Position numbers and translations under genes: made by a program. Of a stretch of DNA of 42,881 nt, positions 34,101 through 42,775 are shown piece after piece. The stretch's first letter is position 1; every line of letters begins with the position of its first letter. Source of the DNA: Bacteroidia bacterium (GTDB lineage: Bacteria; Bacteroidota; Bacteroidia; M30B66); the NCBI GenBank assembly GCA_019695235.1, contig JAIBAI010000020.1, positions 1-42,881 on the forward strand, read 5' to 3'. The notes below the pieces were generated by a model. The model did no database searches. It had not been told where the DNA came from and was given only the letters and a program-made list of their open reading frames with translations.

Positions 34101-35906
34101 TCAGGCAACAGAAATTGCTTTTGATTGCGTTTCAGTGCCCTTATCCTGAACTGAGAATTGGAATGGTTTAAATTCTGTGTTGCTCACTTTAGGCCATTTG
34201 AACATAAATCGGGTGAATTGTTGCATTTCAGATTCAATCCAGATTTTACCACCTGTTTCATCAATAATCTTTTTAACAATTGCCAGTCCAACCCCGGTAC
34301 TTTCAAAGTTGTCGCGTGCCTGAAGGGTTTGGAATATTACGAATACTTTTTCGTGGAACTGAGGGTCAATTCCGGGGCCGTTGTCTTGTATGCCAAACAG
34401 GTATTCATCTTGTAGTTCTTCACAGGTAATGGTGATTTCAGCCTGTGGTTTGTCGTTGTGTTTAATAGCATTGCTTATCAGGTTCGTAAATACCTGATCA
34501 AGTTTCATCCGCTCAGTCATCAGTACCGGTAGTTTATCAGGAACGGTGAAGTGAGCGTTTGACTCAAGGGTAGCAAGGTCAATGGTTTCTTTGAGTAGTT
34601 CGGCCACATCTACCTTTTCATTAGGGCTTTTAATGCGGTCGGCACGTGAGTAGTCAAGAATACCGTTAATAAGTCCTTCCATTCTTACAACACGTCCTTT
34701 GAGTATCTTGAAATGCTCACTGGTTTCAGCGGTGAATTGTGCGCCCATGTCTTCTTCAATCCATGTTGAAAGGTTGGCGATAGCTCTCAGTGGTGCTTTC
34801 AAGTCGTGCGAAACCACATAGGCAAATTTGTCAAGTTCCTTATTGGCTTTCTCAAGGTAGCGATAATATTCAGCTATTTTTTCTTCAGCCATTTTTCTTT
34901 CGGTAATGTCTGACTCTACCATGATGAATTTACTAATCAGTTGTTGTTCATCGAAGATAGGGGTAATGGTTAATTGAACCCAGAAAGCCTGCCCGTCTTT
35001 GCGCATTTTCTGAAGTTCACCCGAATACGATTGCCGGGCTTGTACCCTTTCGAGAATGAGCTGCGCGATAGCCTTGTCGGTCATTGGGCCATGTAACATG
35101 GTGGTTTTATTGCCGATAATCTCCTGGAAGCTATAACCAGTGAGTCGCGTAAAACCGTCGTTGACCCATTCAACAGTACCCTGAGGGTCGGTAATTACTA
35201 CGGCGTTGTCTGTATTAGAGGCCACAAGTGAGAGTTTCTTCAATTCTTCGTTTTGTTCTTCCAGTACTATTTTTGATTGCATCACGCTGGAGATAACGAT
35301 GTTCTTGCTGCTTTCAAGGTTATTGGAGAGGCTGTATATGAGCAGGGTGCCCGTAGTAAAGCTAAGCAGGTAGTCGAGGTTCAGGTTTTTGCCTTCTGCA
35401 TCCGTATCGAGAATGTTTTTAAGTTCGGCTCCGTATAAGTTAGTAATGATGTAGAAATAAATTAGATTCAGAACGATAATAAAGGTAATTATTTTGCCGG
35501 CCCTGTTACCCAGGAGCATAAAGGTTGTCAGAATAAAGCCACCCATGTAAACCATGCCTGAATTTCGAATACCGCCAGAATAATAGGTTACTACATGAAG
35601 TACCAAAAGAGCAGCAATGACTATAACCAGGTAGGCATTTTTGTAGTTCTTGTGACGCTCTAAAAGGAAGTAGTTGGTCACAATTACCAGTGTTAACAAG
35701 GCAATGACTTCAAAAATAAAGTCAGTTGGTCCATACATTGACAAAATTTGCAGTGATAGCAAAGCACTAATCAAAAACGCGGTCAGCGAAAATGTACGAA
35801 ACAGGTTAAAGCGTTGAAGGGCCTGGAGGTTCTCGGTACCTAATGCTTTCTTGGCGTTCCTGATGAGCAGGATGTCAAGTAATTTGGATGTAAACTTATT
35901 TTTCAT
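34101..35906 (-). CDS. Membrane-bound PAS sensor histidine kinase
   Basis: 601 residues from ATG 35906 (MKNKFTSKLLDILLIRN); the longer open frame adds 35 residues with no domain. Five or six hydrophobic segments lie in about residues 35-185. A PAS domain follows at about 220-345 (NAVVITDPQGTVEWVNDGF; ITPIFDEQQLISKFIMVESDITERK). The HisKA box is VSHDLKAPLRAI, and the ATPase domain has NLISNAIKH (N box) and DNGPGID (G1) with GVGLAIVKKI (G2). It should autophosphorylate on the H-box His in response to a membrane or PAS signal. No response regulator gene is adjacent. Confidence 0.92.
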   Translation of the reverse strand: MKNKFTSKLLDILLIRNAKKALGTENLQALQRFNLFRTFSLTAFLISALLSLQILSMYGPTDFIFEVIALLTLVIVTNYFLLERHKNYKNAYLVIVIAALLVLHVVTYYSGGIRNSGMVYMGGFILTTFMLLGNRAGKIITFIIVLNLIYFYIITNLYGAELKNILDTDAEGKNLNLDYLLSFTTGTLLIYSLSNNLESSKNIVISSVMQSKIVLEEQNEELKKLSLVASNTDNAVVITDPQGTVEWVNDGFTRLTGYSFQEIIGNKTTMLHGPMTDKAIAQLILERVQARQSYSGELQKMRKDGQAFWVQLTITPIFDEQQLISKFIMVESDITERKMAEEKIAEYYRYLEKANKELDKFAYVVSHDLKAPLRAIANLSTWIEEDMGAQFTAETSEHFKILKGRVVRMEGLINGILDYSRADRIKSPNEKVDVAELLKETIDLATLESNAHFTVPDKLPVLMTERMKLDQVFTNLISNAIKHNDKPQAEITITCEELQDEYLFGIQDNGPGIDPQFHEKVFVIFQTLQARDNFESTGVGLAIVKKIIDETGGKIWIESEMQQFTRFMFKWPKVSNTEFKPFQFSVQDKGTETQSKAISVA

Positions 35907-36071
35907 GTTACAGGTTTGCTTTGCGTCAGGCCGGAGGTCTTTTGCAAAATCCTGTGTGTTTATTCGTAATAAGGTGCTGGATGGTTTCCGAATTCGGTAT
36001 TGAATTGTCAACAGAATTGACCGGAATCTTACAGGATGAAATCAAAACAATGGGGGTGAAATTTGACGATG

Positions 36072-36746
36072 TTATTGCCTGATAATCAGACCGTCTTCCA
36101 TTTCGATGATATGGTCGGTTTGAGCCGCAAACTCCTGGTCGTGCGTTACTGTAATGATGGTTTGCTTGTTATCAGCAGCCAGCTTTTTCAGGATGTCGAG
36201 TACGATGAAGCTATTGGTTTTATCGAGATTACCGGTAGGTTCATCGCCCATGATAATTGAAGGGTCATTAATGAGTGCCCGGGCGATTGCCACACGTTGT
36301 TGTTGTCCGCCAGAAAGTTTTGATGCGGTATTGAAGGCGAAGTTATCCATGCCAACAAGCTGAAGTTTCTCGATGGCTCTATGTTCAATTTCTTTGTGCG
36401 AGAACCGTTTGAGCTTCAATGCGGGCAACATTACATTTTCAAGTACTGTAAATTCGGGAAGAAGGAAGTGAAACTGGAAGACAAAGCCGAGATGTTCGTT
36501 TCTAAATTTCGATAATTCGTCCTGGTTTTTGCCGGTAATCAAATGGTTTTCAAAAAGCAATTCGCCTTCGTAGTCGGTATCCATTGTAGAAAGCACGTAC
36601 AATAGCGTTGACTTGCCGCAACCTGATTTGCCAACAAGTGAAACGAAATGCCCTTTTTCAACGGTAAATGAAATTTGTTTCAGTACCTGAAAAGTAGTTG
36701 GTTCGTGGAAGAACTTGGTGATATTTCGCGCTTCGATGGCGTTCAT
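36072..36746 (-). CDS. ABC transporter ATP-binding protein, LolD/MacB type
   Basis: 224 residues with all motifs: Walker [10 protein letters not shown] (39-47), signature [18 protein letters not shown], Walker [11 protein letters not shown] and the switch VTHDQEF. It belongs to the LolD/FtsE/MacB-type ATPases, which power FtsX-like permeases. It lies three bases after the permease stop, the last gene of the TolC-MFP-permease-ATPase operon. Confidence 0.94.
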   Translation of the reverse strand: MNAIEARNITKFFHEPTTFQVLKQISFTVEKGHFVSLVGKSGCGKSTLLYVLSTMDTDYEGELLFENHLITGKNQDELSKFRNEHLGFVFQFHFLLPEFTVLENVMLPALKLKRFSHKEIEHRAIEKLQLVGMDNFAFNTASKLSGGQQQRVAIARALINDPSIIMGDEPTGNLDKTNSFIVLDILKKLAADNKQTIITVTHDQEFAAQTDHIIEMEDGLIIRQ

Positions 36747-36749
36747 GGT

Positions 36750-38015
36750 TTAGCCCCGGATGATTGCTACCGGATCAATTTTTGATGCTTTGCGTGAGGG
36801 GAAATATCCGGCAAGCAGGGTGGTTAAGAAGCCGAAAAAGATTGCCAGAAGGTAATGCTTCATCTTAAAGGCAACCGGGAAGGTTTCTATTTTGATAACA
36901 TCACTTGTTGGAAAGGGAATCTGGTTGATACCGTAGCTAATCAAAATTCCTGTTAAAACACCCATAAGTGCTCCGATAATGCCAATAATGATACTTTGTA
37001 ACAAGAAAATCAGTATGATATCAGTACCTTCATAGCCGGTAGCTTTCAATATTGCAATATCTCTCATTTTATTGACCACCGTCATGTTCATGATATTGTA
37101 TATGCCAAACCCTGCAACAATGAGCATGGTAATTGCCACAACATAAGTCATGGTATTTCTTACCATTTCACCGGTCAGGATAGAAGCATTTGATTGTTCC
37201 CAGTCTTCTGTTTTGAAGCCGTAGCGTGCTTTCAATATGGGTGCAAGTGTTGATGCTTTACGGTAATCTTTCAGTTTGATATTTAAGTCGGTGAAGTAAT
37301 CGGCACTTTTCCCGAGGAGCTTTTGCGCAGTTTGCAGGTCAACATAGCAGCGCACATCGTCAATAGTTGTTATGCCGAAGGCAAATATTCCGACCACCTT
37401 CATCATAAATACATCACCATTAGCTGTAGTGAGGCTCACCCTGTCGCCCGGTACAATGTTCATTTTTTTCGACAGTTTTTCGCCCACTAAAATCCCGTTC
37501 CGGTTTGAGAGGAGTTTTTCGACGGTACCTGAAATCATTTTCTCATGCAGCTTGTACATTGCGTTTTCCTGCTTCACATCAATGCCAACTACCATACCAC
37601 TGAATCTGATGGCGCCATTGTTAAAGAATACCTGCGAGGTTAATTGTGGAGATGCGAACGAAACATCTGGATGCTGCCTTATTTCACGAAGGATTTGAAA
37701 TCCATTTTTTATTCTGGGTAGTTCTTGTTTTGGCTTTTGGTGGTGCAGAATAATCCGGGTCTGGCTGGTGTCGTAAGCTGCGGCAGCCAGTGGTGCTCTT
37801 TCTGTTTTAACCGGATTGTTGATATGGATATGTGGTGAGCCATCGAGGGTAAGGTCCATCAGGAAATCATTCACCCCTGTCATGAAACTTATCATTACAA
37901 TAAACATAGATATGCCGAAGGTTACACCCAGCATAGCCACGAGGGTCTGTTTCTTTTTAGAAAGCAGGTGTACCAGGGCAATACGCAAAGCAAGTTTCAG
38001 GTTGCTGCTTTTCAT
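36750..38015 (-). CDS. ABC permease, MacB/FtsX type
   Basis: 421 residues. An N-terminal helix (LVAMLGVTFGISMFIVMISFMTG) precedes a large periplasmic MacB_PCD domain (about 45-280). Then comes the FtsX domain with three C-terminal helices (MTYVVAITMLIVAGFGIYNIMNMTVV, IILIFLLQSIIIGIIGALMGV, and LLAIFFGFLTTLLAGYFPS) and the conserved end RKASKIDPVAIIRG. Such permeases act by mechanotransmission to expel periplasmic substrates or move lipoproteins. It overlaps the MFP gene by four bases. Confidence 0.93.
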   Translation of the reverse strand: MKSSNLKLALRIALVHLLSKKKQTLVAMLGVTFGISMFIVMISFMTGVNDFLMDLTLDGSPHIHINNPVKTERAPLAAAAYDTSQTRIILHHQKPKQELPRIKNGFQILREIRQHPDVSFASPQLTSQVFFNNGAIRFSGMVVGIDVKQENAMYKLHEKMISGTVEKLLSNRNGILVGEKLSKKMNIVPGDRVSLTTANGDVFMMKVVGIFAFGITTIDDVRCYVDLQTAQKLLGKSADYFTDLNIKLKDYRKASTLAPILKARYGFKTEDWEQSNASILTGEMVRNTMTYVVAITMLIVAGFGIYNIMNMTVVNKMRDIAILKATGYEGTDIILIFLLQSIIIGIIGALMGVLTGILISYGINQIPFPTSDVIKIETFPVAFKMKHYLLAIFFGFLTTLLAGYFPSRKASKIDPVAIIRG

Positions 38016-39118
38016 GGTTTTTCTCCCGGCATGATTACCTGGTCAGATTCATTGAGGCCTTTGGTGATTTCAATATAGCTCAAATCTCCCGCACCGGTAC
38101 TTACTTTGATGGTCATTGCCTTGCCGCTGCGCTGGATGCGCAGTGAGTCGCCAATCAACAATGCCTGCCTTGGGATGCTCAGTGCATTTTTAACCGAACG
38201 AATGATGATATTGGCCTCAAGGTTCATGCCATAAACTGTTTTTTCAAGTGAATCAGGCATCCTGGTATCAACTCTGAACGATTGTTCTGTTTTGTTCACT
38301 TTTGGGAAGATGCGTTCAACTGAGGCATTGAACATTTTCCCGGGCCAGGCATCAAAGCTTATCATGACCTTTTGACCCGGCTGAACCAGGCGCATGTCGG
38401 CTTCGTCAACACTCAGACGGGCAATTGGCCTGCCTGAACCCAACAAGGCAATTGCTTCATTTTGGTGGATAAAATCACCTCTTTGCTTGTTGAGTTCGTA
38501 AACCACACCATTGGTCTGACTGGTGATAAGCGCATCACCAAGGTTATTTTTTGCCTGATTGTAGCGGTTGAGTGCTTGAGCCAGATCGAGCTGCAGGCTT
38601 TTTTGCTGTGCCCGGAGCTGATCATTCAGGGCAAGGTAGTCGCGGCGACTAGCTTCAAGCGTGGTACTTACTTTGTCGTAATCTGCCTGTGCGATAGCTT
38701 CTGACTGAAGAAGCTTTCGGTAGCGGGTTTGTGTAAGGCTGTCGTTGTGTAGCCTGCTTTTTGCTGCTGCAATTTTTTCGTGTATTTGGGCTAATACAGG
38801 ACTTTTAGCTCCTGCATTTTCTTCAGCAATCTGCATTGCTGTTTTCGCAGCTTCCAAATCGCTCTGCCGGTTTGAAGACTGCACAACAAATAGAGCCTGG
38901 CCTTGTTTTACGGTATCTCCTTCTTGAACAAGCACTTCTGTAAGGTAGCCAGTAATGTTGCCAATTACTTTGTATTCTGATTCAGGAAATAGATTGCCGG
39001 ATGCGTAAACTACCTCTACAATGTCTTTGCGCTCGGGACTTACGGTTGCATTTTTGTTTTTGCATGCCCCAAAGGTGAGGATAAAAATAGATGCAATTAG
39101 AATTTGCTTTCGTTTCAT
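38012..39118 (-). CDS. Periplasmic adaptor (MFP) of the efflux system, lipoprotein
   Basis: 368 residues. A lipobox-like end ILTFGACKNK puts a lipidated Cys near residue 19. A lipoyl/biotinyl half-domain occupies residues 45-75 (GNITGYLTEVLVQEGDTVKQGQALFVVQSS), a coiled-coil hairpin about 80-180 (QAQKSLQLDLAQALNRYNQAKNNL region), the second lipoyl half begins near DALITSQTNGVV, and a beta-barrel follows (VDEADMRLVQPGQKVMISFDAWPGKMF). It bridges the permease and the TolC-like channel. It overlaps both neighbours by four bases. Confidence 0.93.
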   Translation of the reverse strand: MKRKQILIASIFILTFGACKNKNATVSPERKDIVEVVYASGNLFPESEYKVIGNITGYLTEVLVQEGDTVKQGQALFVVQSSNRQSDLEAAKTAMQIAEENAGAKSPVLAQIHEKIAAAKSRLHNDSLTQTRYRKLLQSEAIAQADYDKVSTTLEASRRDYLALNDQLRAQQKSLQLDLAQALNRYNQAKNNLGDALITSQTNGVVYELNKQRGDFIHQNEAIALLGSGRPIARLSVDEADMRLVQPGQKVMISFDAWPGKMFNASVERIFPKVNKTEQSFRVDTRMPDSLEKTVYGMNLEANIIIRSVKNALSIPRQALLIGDSLRIQRSGKAMTIKVSTGAGDLSYIEITKGLNESDQVIMPGEKP

Positions 39119-40428
39119 GGCCGTTTTGCTTCTATCATGAAATAAGTTTGAAAGATGGCTGCATCGGTACAGGTTTGAATAAAAGAGCTTTTAGCCTGAG
39201 CGTATTCGTTGTAAATGTTAAACAACTGATCTAAGCTGATGACTCCCTGGTTGTATAAATCAAGTCCAAGCTGAATGTTTTGAAGGGCAAGTGTTTCTTT
39301 GTGTGCTGCGAGCGTTCGTGCCTGAACTTTTTCGTCAAGTCTGGTTGTCCATTCTGTTAGCTCTGCAGCAGATTCTGTTAATGTTTGTTGCTTTTTATAC
39401 AAAGCCTGTTCGCTGAGCAGTTGATTTTTCTTAAACAGAAGGGTATTGGTTCTTCCTTTGAACAATGGTACGTTTAGCTGAAGGCCTACTGTACCATAAT
39501 CAAAGTGGGTTGCTGAAGGGTCAGAGAGCTTGTTCGACTGGCTTGAGAAGGTGTAACGTGAGTTCAGGCTGAGTCTGGGGAGGCCAGTATATAAATGTTG
39601 TTTTGCCCGCCAGCGCTGTGCAATTTCTGCCTCTGTTGCAGCGCGGCTTGCCGGGCGTTCAGCAGCTTTGAGTTGGTTTTCGGGAGTGCTAAGTTGATAA
39701 GAGACCAAATGGTCATCTATTTTCATGTTACTCAATTCAGAGATATTTAAAAGGGCTGCCAGCTTAGCTCTGGCGATTTGAAGTGATGCCGTTGTATTCA
39801 GGCTTTGCTGTTTGTTGGCATTCATCAGGTTTTCGGCTCTGTTAAGGTCTAAGCGGCTGACCAATTGTTGATTGAAACGGGCAAGTGTTGCCTTATACAG
39901 CTGTTCAGCGGTAGAGTCGAGCATGCTGTTTAAAGCGAGGTTTTCTTCAAGCTGTAATACCTGAAAGTATTGGGCTGCAACTTTTTGCAATGTCAGGTTG
40001 ACCCCTGCCTGCTGTTCGAATTTAACCTGTTCAGCTGCGTAGCTTGCAGAACGACCCGCGGCGTATTTCTCCGGATGGAAAATTGGCAGGCTGAAATCAA
40101 AAGCAGCGCTTTGGTTCCAGTTTTGTCCGAAACGTACTTGTTTAAATGTGCCTGCGGGGCCTCCAAATATTTCAGCAGGAATCAGTTGAACCGGGAGGTT
40201 CAGGTTGTAGTCTGAATTAAGGTTAAGGCCAAGCGAAGGATAATAAGCTGCCCAACCCAGCGCTTTGTCACGCATTGCCACCTTTTGTTGCAGGCGGGCC
40301 ATCTGAATAGCAGGATTGTCAGACTCAGCCCTTGCCAGCACCTGTTCAACTGAATGAAAAACCAATTTCTGGCTCATACCCTTTGAGAAGGAAGCCAATA
40401 GAAACAGAAAAGCAAAAAGCCGTGGCAT
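39115..40428 (-). CDS. TolC-like outer-membrane efflux channel
   Basis: 437 residues from ATG 40428 (MPRLFAFLFLLASFSKGMSQ signal peptide); the frame is open to 40494, but that start would precede a non-signal extension. Two OEP repeats show the TolC pattern: ARAESDNPAIQMARLQQKVAMRDK and a matching second-half segment (KQQTLTESAAELTEWTTRLDEKVQ), with a long alpha-helical tunnel. It forms the outer-membrane duct of the efflux system and is the first gene of the four-gene operon. The substrate may be a drug, lipid or peptide. Confidence 0.92.
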   Translation of the reverse strand: MPRLFAFLFLLASFSKGMSQKLVFHSVEQVLARAESDNPAIQMARLQQKVAMRDKALGWAAYYPSLGLNLNSDYNLNLPVQLIPAEIFGGPAGTFKQVRFGQNWNQSAAFDFSLPIFHPEKYAAGRSASYAAEQVKFEQQAGVNLTLQKVAAQYFQVLQLEENLALNSMLDSTAEQLYKATLARFNQQLVSRLDLNRAENLMNANKQQSLNTTASLQIARAKLAALLNISELSNMKIDDHLVSYQLSTPENQLKAAERPASRAATEAEIAQRWRAKQHLYTGLPRLSLNSRYTFSSQSNKLSDPSATHFDYGTVGLQLNVPLFKGRTNTLLFKKNQLLSEQALYKKQQTLTESAAELTEWTTRLDEKVQARTLAAHKETLALQNIQLGLDLYNQGVISLDQLFNIYNEYAQAKSSFIQTCTDAAIFQTYFMIEAKRP

Positions 40429-40520
40429 AAGAATACTATGCAAAGGTGAAAGAAAAATGCTTTGCGTAATAAACTTGGAATTATATTCTCTCATTGGCTG
40501 GTTAAATGCAGCCGGGACAA

Positions 40521-41567
40521 CTATTTTTTTTCAAAGGCGTTCCAGCCTTGTGCTGTCAGGTGATGGGTATTTCCACTTTTGTCAACCAGCAAGTGTTCGT
40601 TTGGGGTATCTGTAATATAGCCGATAATACTTAATAGCGGGCAATTTCTGATTTTTTCAAAATGCTCTTGCGGCAGGGTGAACAATAGTTCGTAGTCTTC
40701 GCCACCATTGAGGGCGCATACGGTAGGGTCTATTTCGAATTCACGTGCCAGATTTACCGTTGTTGGGTCAATGGGTAATTTATCTTCAAATACCCTGCAG
40801 CCGGTATTACTTTGGGTGCAGAGGTGAAGAATTTCAGAACTCAGGCCATCGGAGATATCAATCATGGCGTTGGGTTGAATCGCATTCTCAGCGAGGAACT
40901 CAACGACATCACGTCTTGCTTCGGGGCGCAGTTGTCTTTGAAGGATGTAATCAAAACCCTGCAGGTCAGGCTGTGCACCAGGGGTTTCCATAAAAACTGC
41001 TTTTTCGCGTTCAAGCAGTTGAAGGCCCATGTAAGCCCCTCCCAGGTCGCCTGATACAACAATCAGGTCGCCCGTTTTGGCACCGGAGCGGTACACTGCC
41101 TTGCCCGGTTCAACAGCGCCAATGATGGTTAGGCTGAGTAGAAGGCCGGCTTTAGAAGAAGCGGTATCGCCACCCACAAGGTCAACCCCGTATTCATTGC
41201 AGGCCAATAGCAGGCCCTCATATATTTGTTCAATAGCTTCGAGGGGGAATCGGTTGGAACATGCCAGTGCCACGGTGAGTTGCTCAGGTTTGCCGTTCAT
41301 GGCGTAGATGTCGGAGAAGTTCACCACTGCTGCCTTGTAGCCTAAATGTTTGAGCGGAACATAAGTAAGGTCGAAATGGATACCTTCGAGAAGCATGTCG
41401 GTGCTTACCAGCAGGTCTTTTTCGTGTTGGCGTATCACAGCAGCATCATCGCCAACACCTTTGATGCTTGAAGTGTTTTGTAGCCGGATAGTACTGGTGA
41501 GGTGGTTAATCAGGCCAAATTCACCCAATTGTTTGAGTTCGGTTTTGGATTGTTCTTGCTGAAACAT
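40521..41567 (-). CDS. thiL: Thiamine-monophosphate kinase
   Basis: 348 residues from ATG 41567 (MFQQEQSKTELKQLGEFGLI), the normal length; the frame extends to 41621, overlapping the dus gene. It has an AIR-synthase-like fold. Diagnostic segments are GVGDDAAVIR, VSTDMLLEGIHFDLTY, LVGGDTASSKAG, MIDISDGLSSEILH and LNGGEDYELLFT, which hold the Asp residues binding Mg-ATP and TMP. It makes thiamine diphosphate from thiamine monophosphate in the cytoplasm. It follows dus by 37 bases. No other thi genes are here. Confidence 0.95.
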   Translation of the reverse strand: MFQQEQSKTELKQLGEFGLINHLTSTIRLQNTSSIKGVGDDAAVIRQHEKDLLVSTDMLLEGIHFDLTYVPLKHLGYKAAVVNFSDIYAMNGKPEQLTVALACSNRFPLEAIEQIYEGLLLACNEYGVDLVGGDTASSKAGLLLSLTIIGAVEPGKAVYRSGAKTGDLIVVSGDLGGAYMGLQLLEREKAVFMETPGAQPDLQGFDYILQRQLRPEARRDVVEFLAENAIQPNAMIDISDGLSSEILHLCTQSNTGCRVFEDKLPIDPTTVNLAREFEIDPTVCALNGGEDYELLFTLPQEHFEKIRNCPLLSIIGYITDTPNEHLLVDKSGNTHHLTAQGWNAFEKK

Positions 41568-41604
41568 CGTATTTCTTTTGATTGAATTGGTAATTGAGGC
41601 AGAA

Positions 41605-42609
41605 TTAAATTCCTTCGACAAGTTGTTGCCCGATTACTTGTTCGATTTCCTCCAACACATTTAGAATTTCTGTGTAATTGTTGAGGGTAACCAGTTTCAT
41701 GCGGTATTCTTTAAAATGAGGAATACCTTTAAAGTAATTAGTGTAGTGACGGCGCATTTCTAAAATACCAAGTACCTCGCCTTTCCATTGTATAGAGGCA
41801 TCGAGGTGGGTTCGGCAAACTTGGATGCGGTCGGCTATGCTTGGAGCAGCAAGGTGCTGGCCGGTTTGCATAAAATGTTTAATCTGGTTAAATATCCAGG
41901 GGTTTCCAATTGAAGCTCTGCCAATCATCAGGCCATCAATGCCATAGGTGTTTTTCATTGCCAGGGCTTTTTCGGGGCTGTCAATGTCGCCATTACCAAA
42001 GATGGGGATGTGAATCATTGGGTTGTTCTTGACCTCTCCGATGAGGGTCCAGTCGGCAGCGCCTTTGTAAAGCTGTGCCCGTGTACGTCCGTGGATGGTA
42101 AGTGCCTGAATTCCAATATCCTGAAGGCGTAGAGCTACTTCGGCAATGTTTTTTGTGTTATCGTCCCAACCCAGACGGGTTTTTACGGTTACCGGCAGGT
42201 GGGTGCAGCGTACAATCTCGGCGGTCATGGCAACCATCTTTGGGATATCCTGAAGGAGTGCTGCACCGGCACCTTTACAGGCTACATTTTTTACTGGACA
42301 GCCATAGTTGATATCAATCAGGTCGGGTTGCGCTTCGGTAGCTATTTGTGCAGCCTCACGCATAGAGTCAATATCGCTTCCGAAAATTTGAATGCCAATG
42401 GGGCGTTCGTATTCGAAAATGTCGAGTTTTTTCTTGCTTTTTGCCGCATCACGAATCAGGCCTTCGGAGGAGATGAACTCGGTGTACATCATGTCAGCTC
42501 CGTACTGTTTGCATACCAGACGGAAGGGCGGGTCGCTGACATCTTCCATGGGAGCAAGAAGCAGAGGGAATTCGCCTAAATCAATTGAGCCAATTTTTAC
42601 CTTGTTCAT
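41605..42609 (-). CDS. dusB: tRNA-dihydrouridine synthase, DusB type
   Basis: 334 residues from ATG 42609 (MNKVKIGSIDLGEFPLLLAPMEDVSD); the frame extends to 42771 only by reading through a non-coding repeat-like segment. FMN-binding TIM-barrel motifs are LAPMEDVSDPPFR, DINYGCPVKNVACKGAGAALLQ with the catalytic Cys, VKTRLGWDDN, TIHGRTRAQLYKG, GNGDIDSPEKAL and GRASIGNPWIF. It reduces uridines in tRNA D-loops using NADPH. A TAnnTTTG element lies just before the start. Confidence 0.94.
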   Translation of the reverse strand: MNKVKIGSIDLGEFPLLLAPMEDVSDPPFRLVCKQYGADMMYTEFISSEGLIRDAAKSKKKLDIFEYERPIGIQIFGSDIDSMREAAQIATEAQPDLIDINYGCPVKNVACKGAGAALLQDIPKMVAMTAEIVRCTHLPVTVKTRLGWDDNTKNIAEVALRLQDIGIQALTIHGRTRAQLYKGAADWTLIGEVKNNPMIHIPIFGNGDIDSPEKALAMKNTYGIDGLMIGRASIGNPWIFNQIKHFMQTGQHLAAPSIADRIQVCRTHLDASIQWKGEVLGILEMRRHYTNYFKGIPHFKEYRMKLVTLNNYTEILNVLEEIEQVIGQQLVEGI

Positions 42610-42618
42610 TTGCGGCTG

Positions 42619-42626
42619 CAAAGATA
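42619..42626 (-). promoter_or_regulatory. Candidate -7 promoter element for dusB
   Basis: On the minus strand TATCTTTG matches TAnnTTTG nine bases before the ATG at 42609, implying a very short leader. No -33 TTTG at normal spacing. Confidence 0.45.
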
Positions 42627-42660
42627 CGAAAGTACAGGTGATAAGGTGCTCTATTGGGAT

Positions 42661-42775
42661 GGCAGGAGGCTTAGCGCAAAGGATTGAAGTGGAAAGCCCG
42701 AAGCGGGCAATGGCCTGTGTGGGGCCGGACTTGTAGCGGAAAGCCTGGTGCGCTTTAGCGCATGCGCCCAAAGAG
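42661..42775. repeat. GC-rich, hairpin-containing non-coding segment, possible dispersed repeat
   Basis: This part of the gap upstream of dusB is richer in G+C than its surroundings. It has hairpins GCCCG-AAG-CGGGC (42696-42708) and TGCGC-TTTA-GCGCA (42749-42762), and TTAGCGCA occurs twice (42671-42678 and 42755-42762). It is open in two minus-strand frames without resembling a protein, which suggests structured repeat DNA. No second copy is present in the window. The flanks 42610-42660 and 42776-42881 hold nothing else I recognise. Confidence 0.5.

Noticed and set aside
42610-42771. 54-residue N-terminal extension of dusB
   Set aside because: It translates the GC-rich hairpin segment and is not DusB-like; the family start is at ATG 42609.
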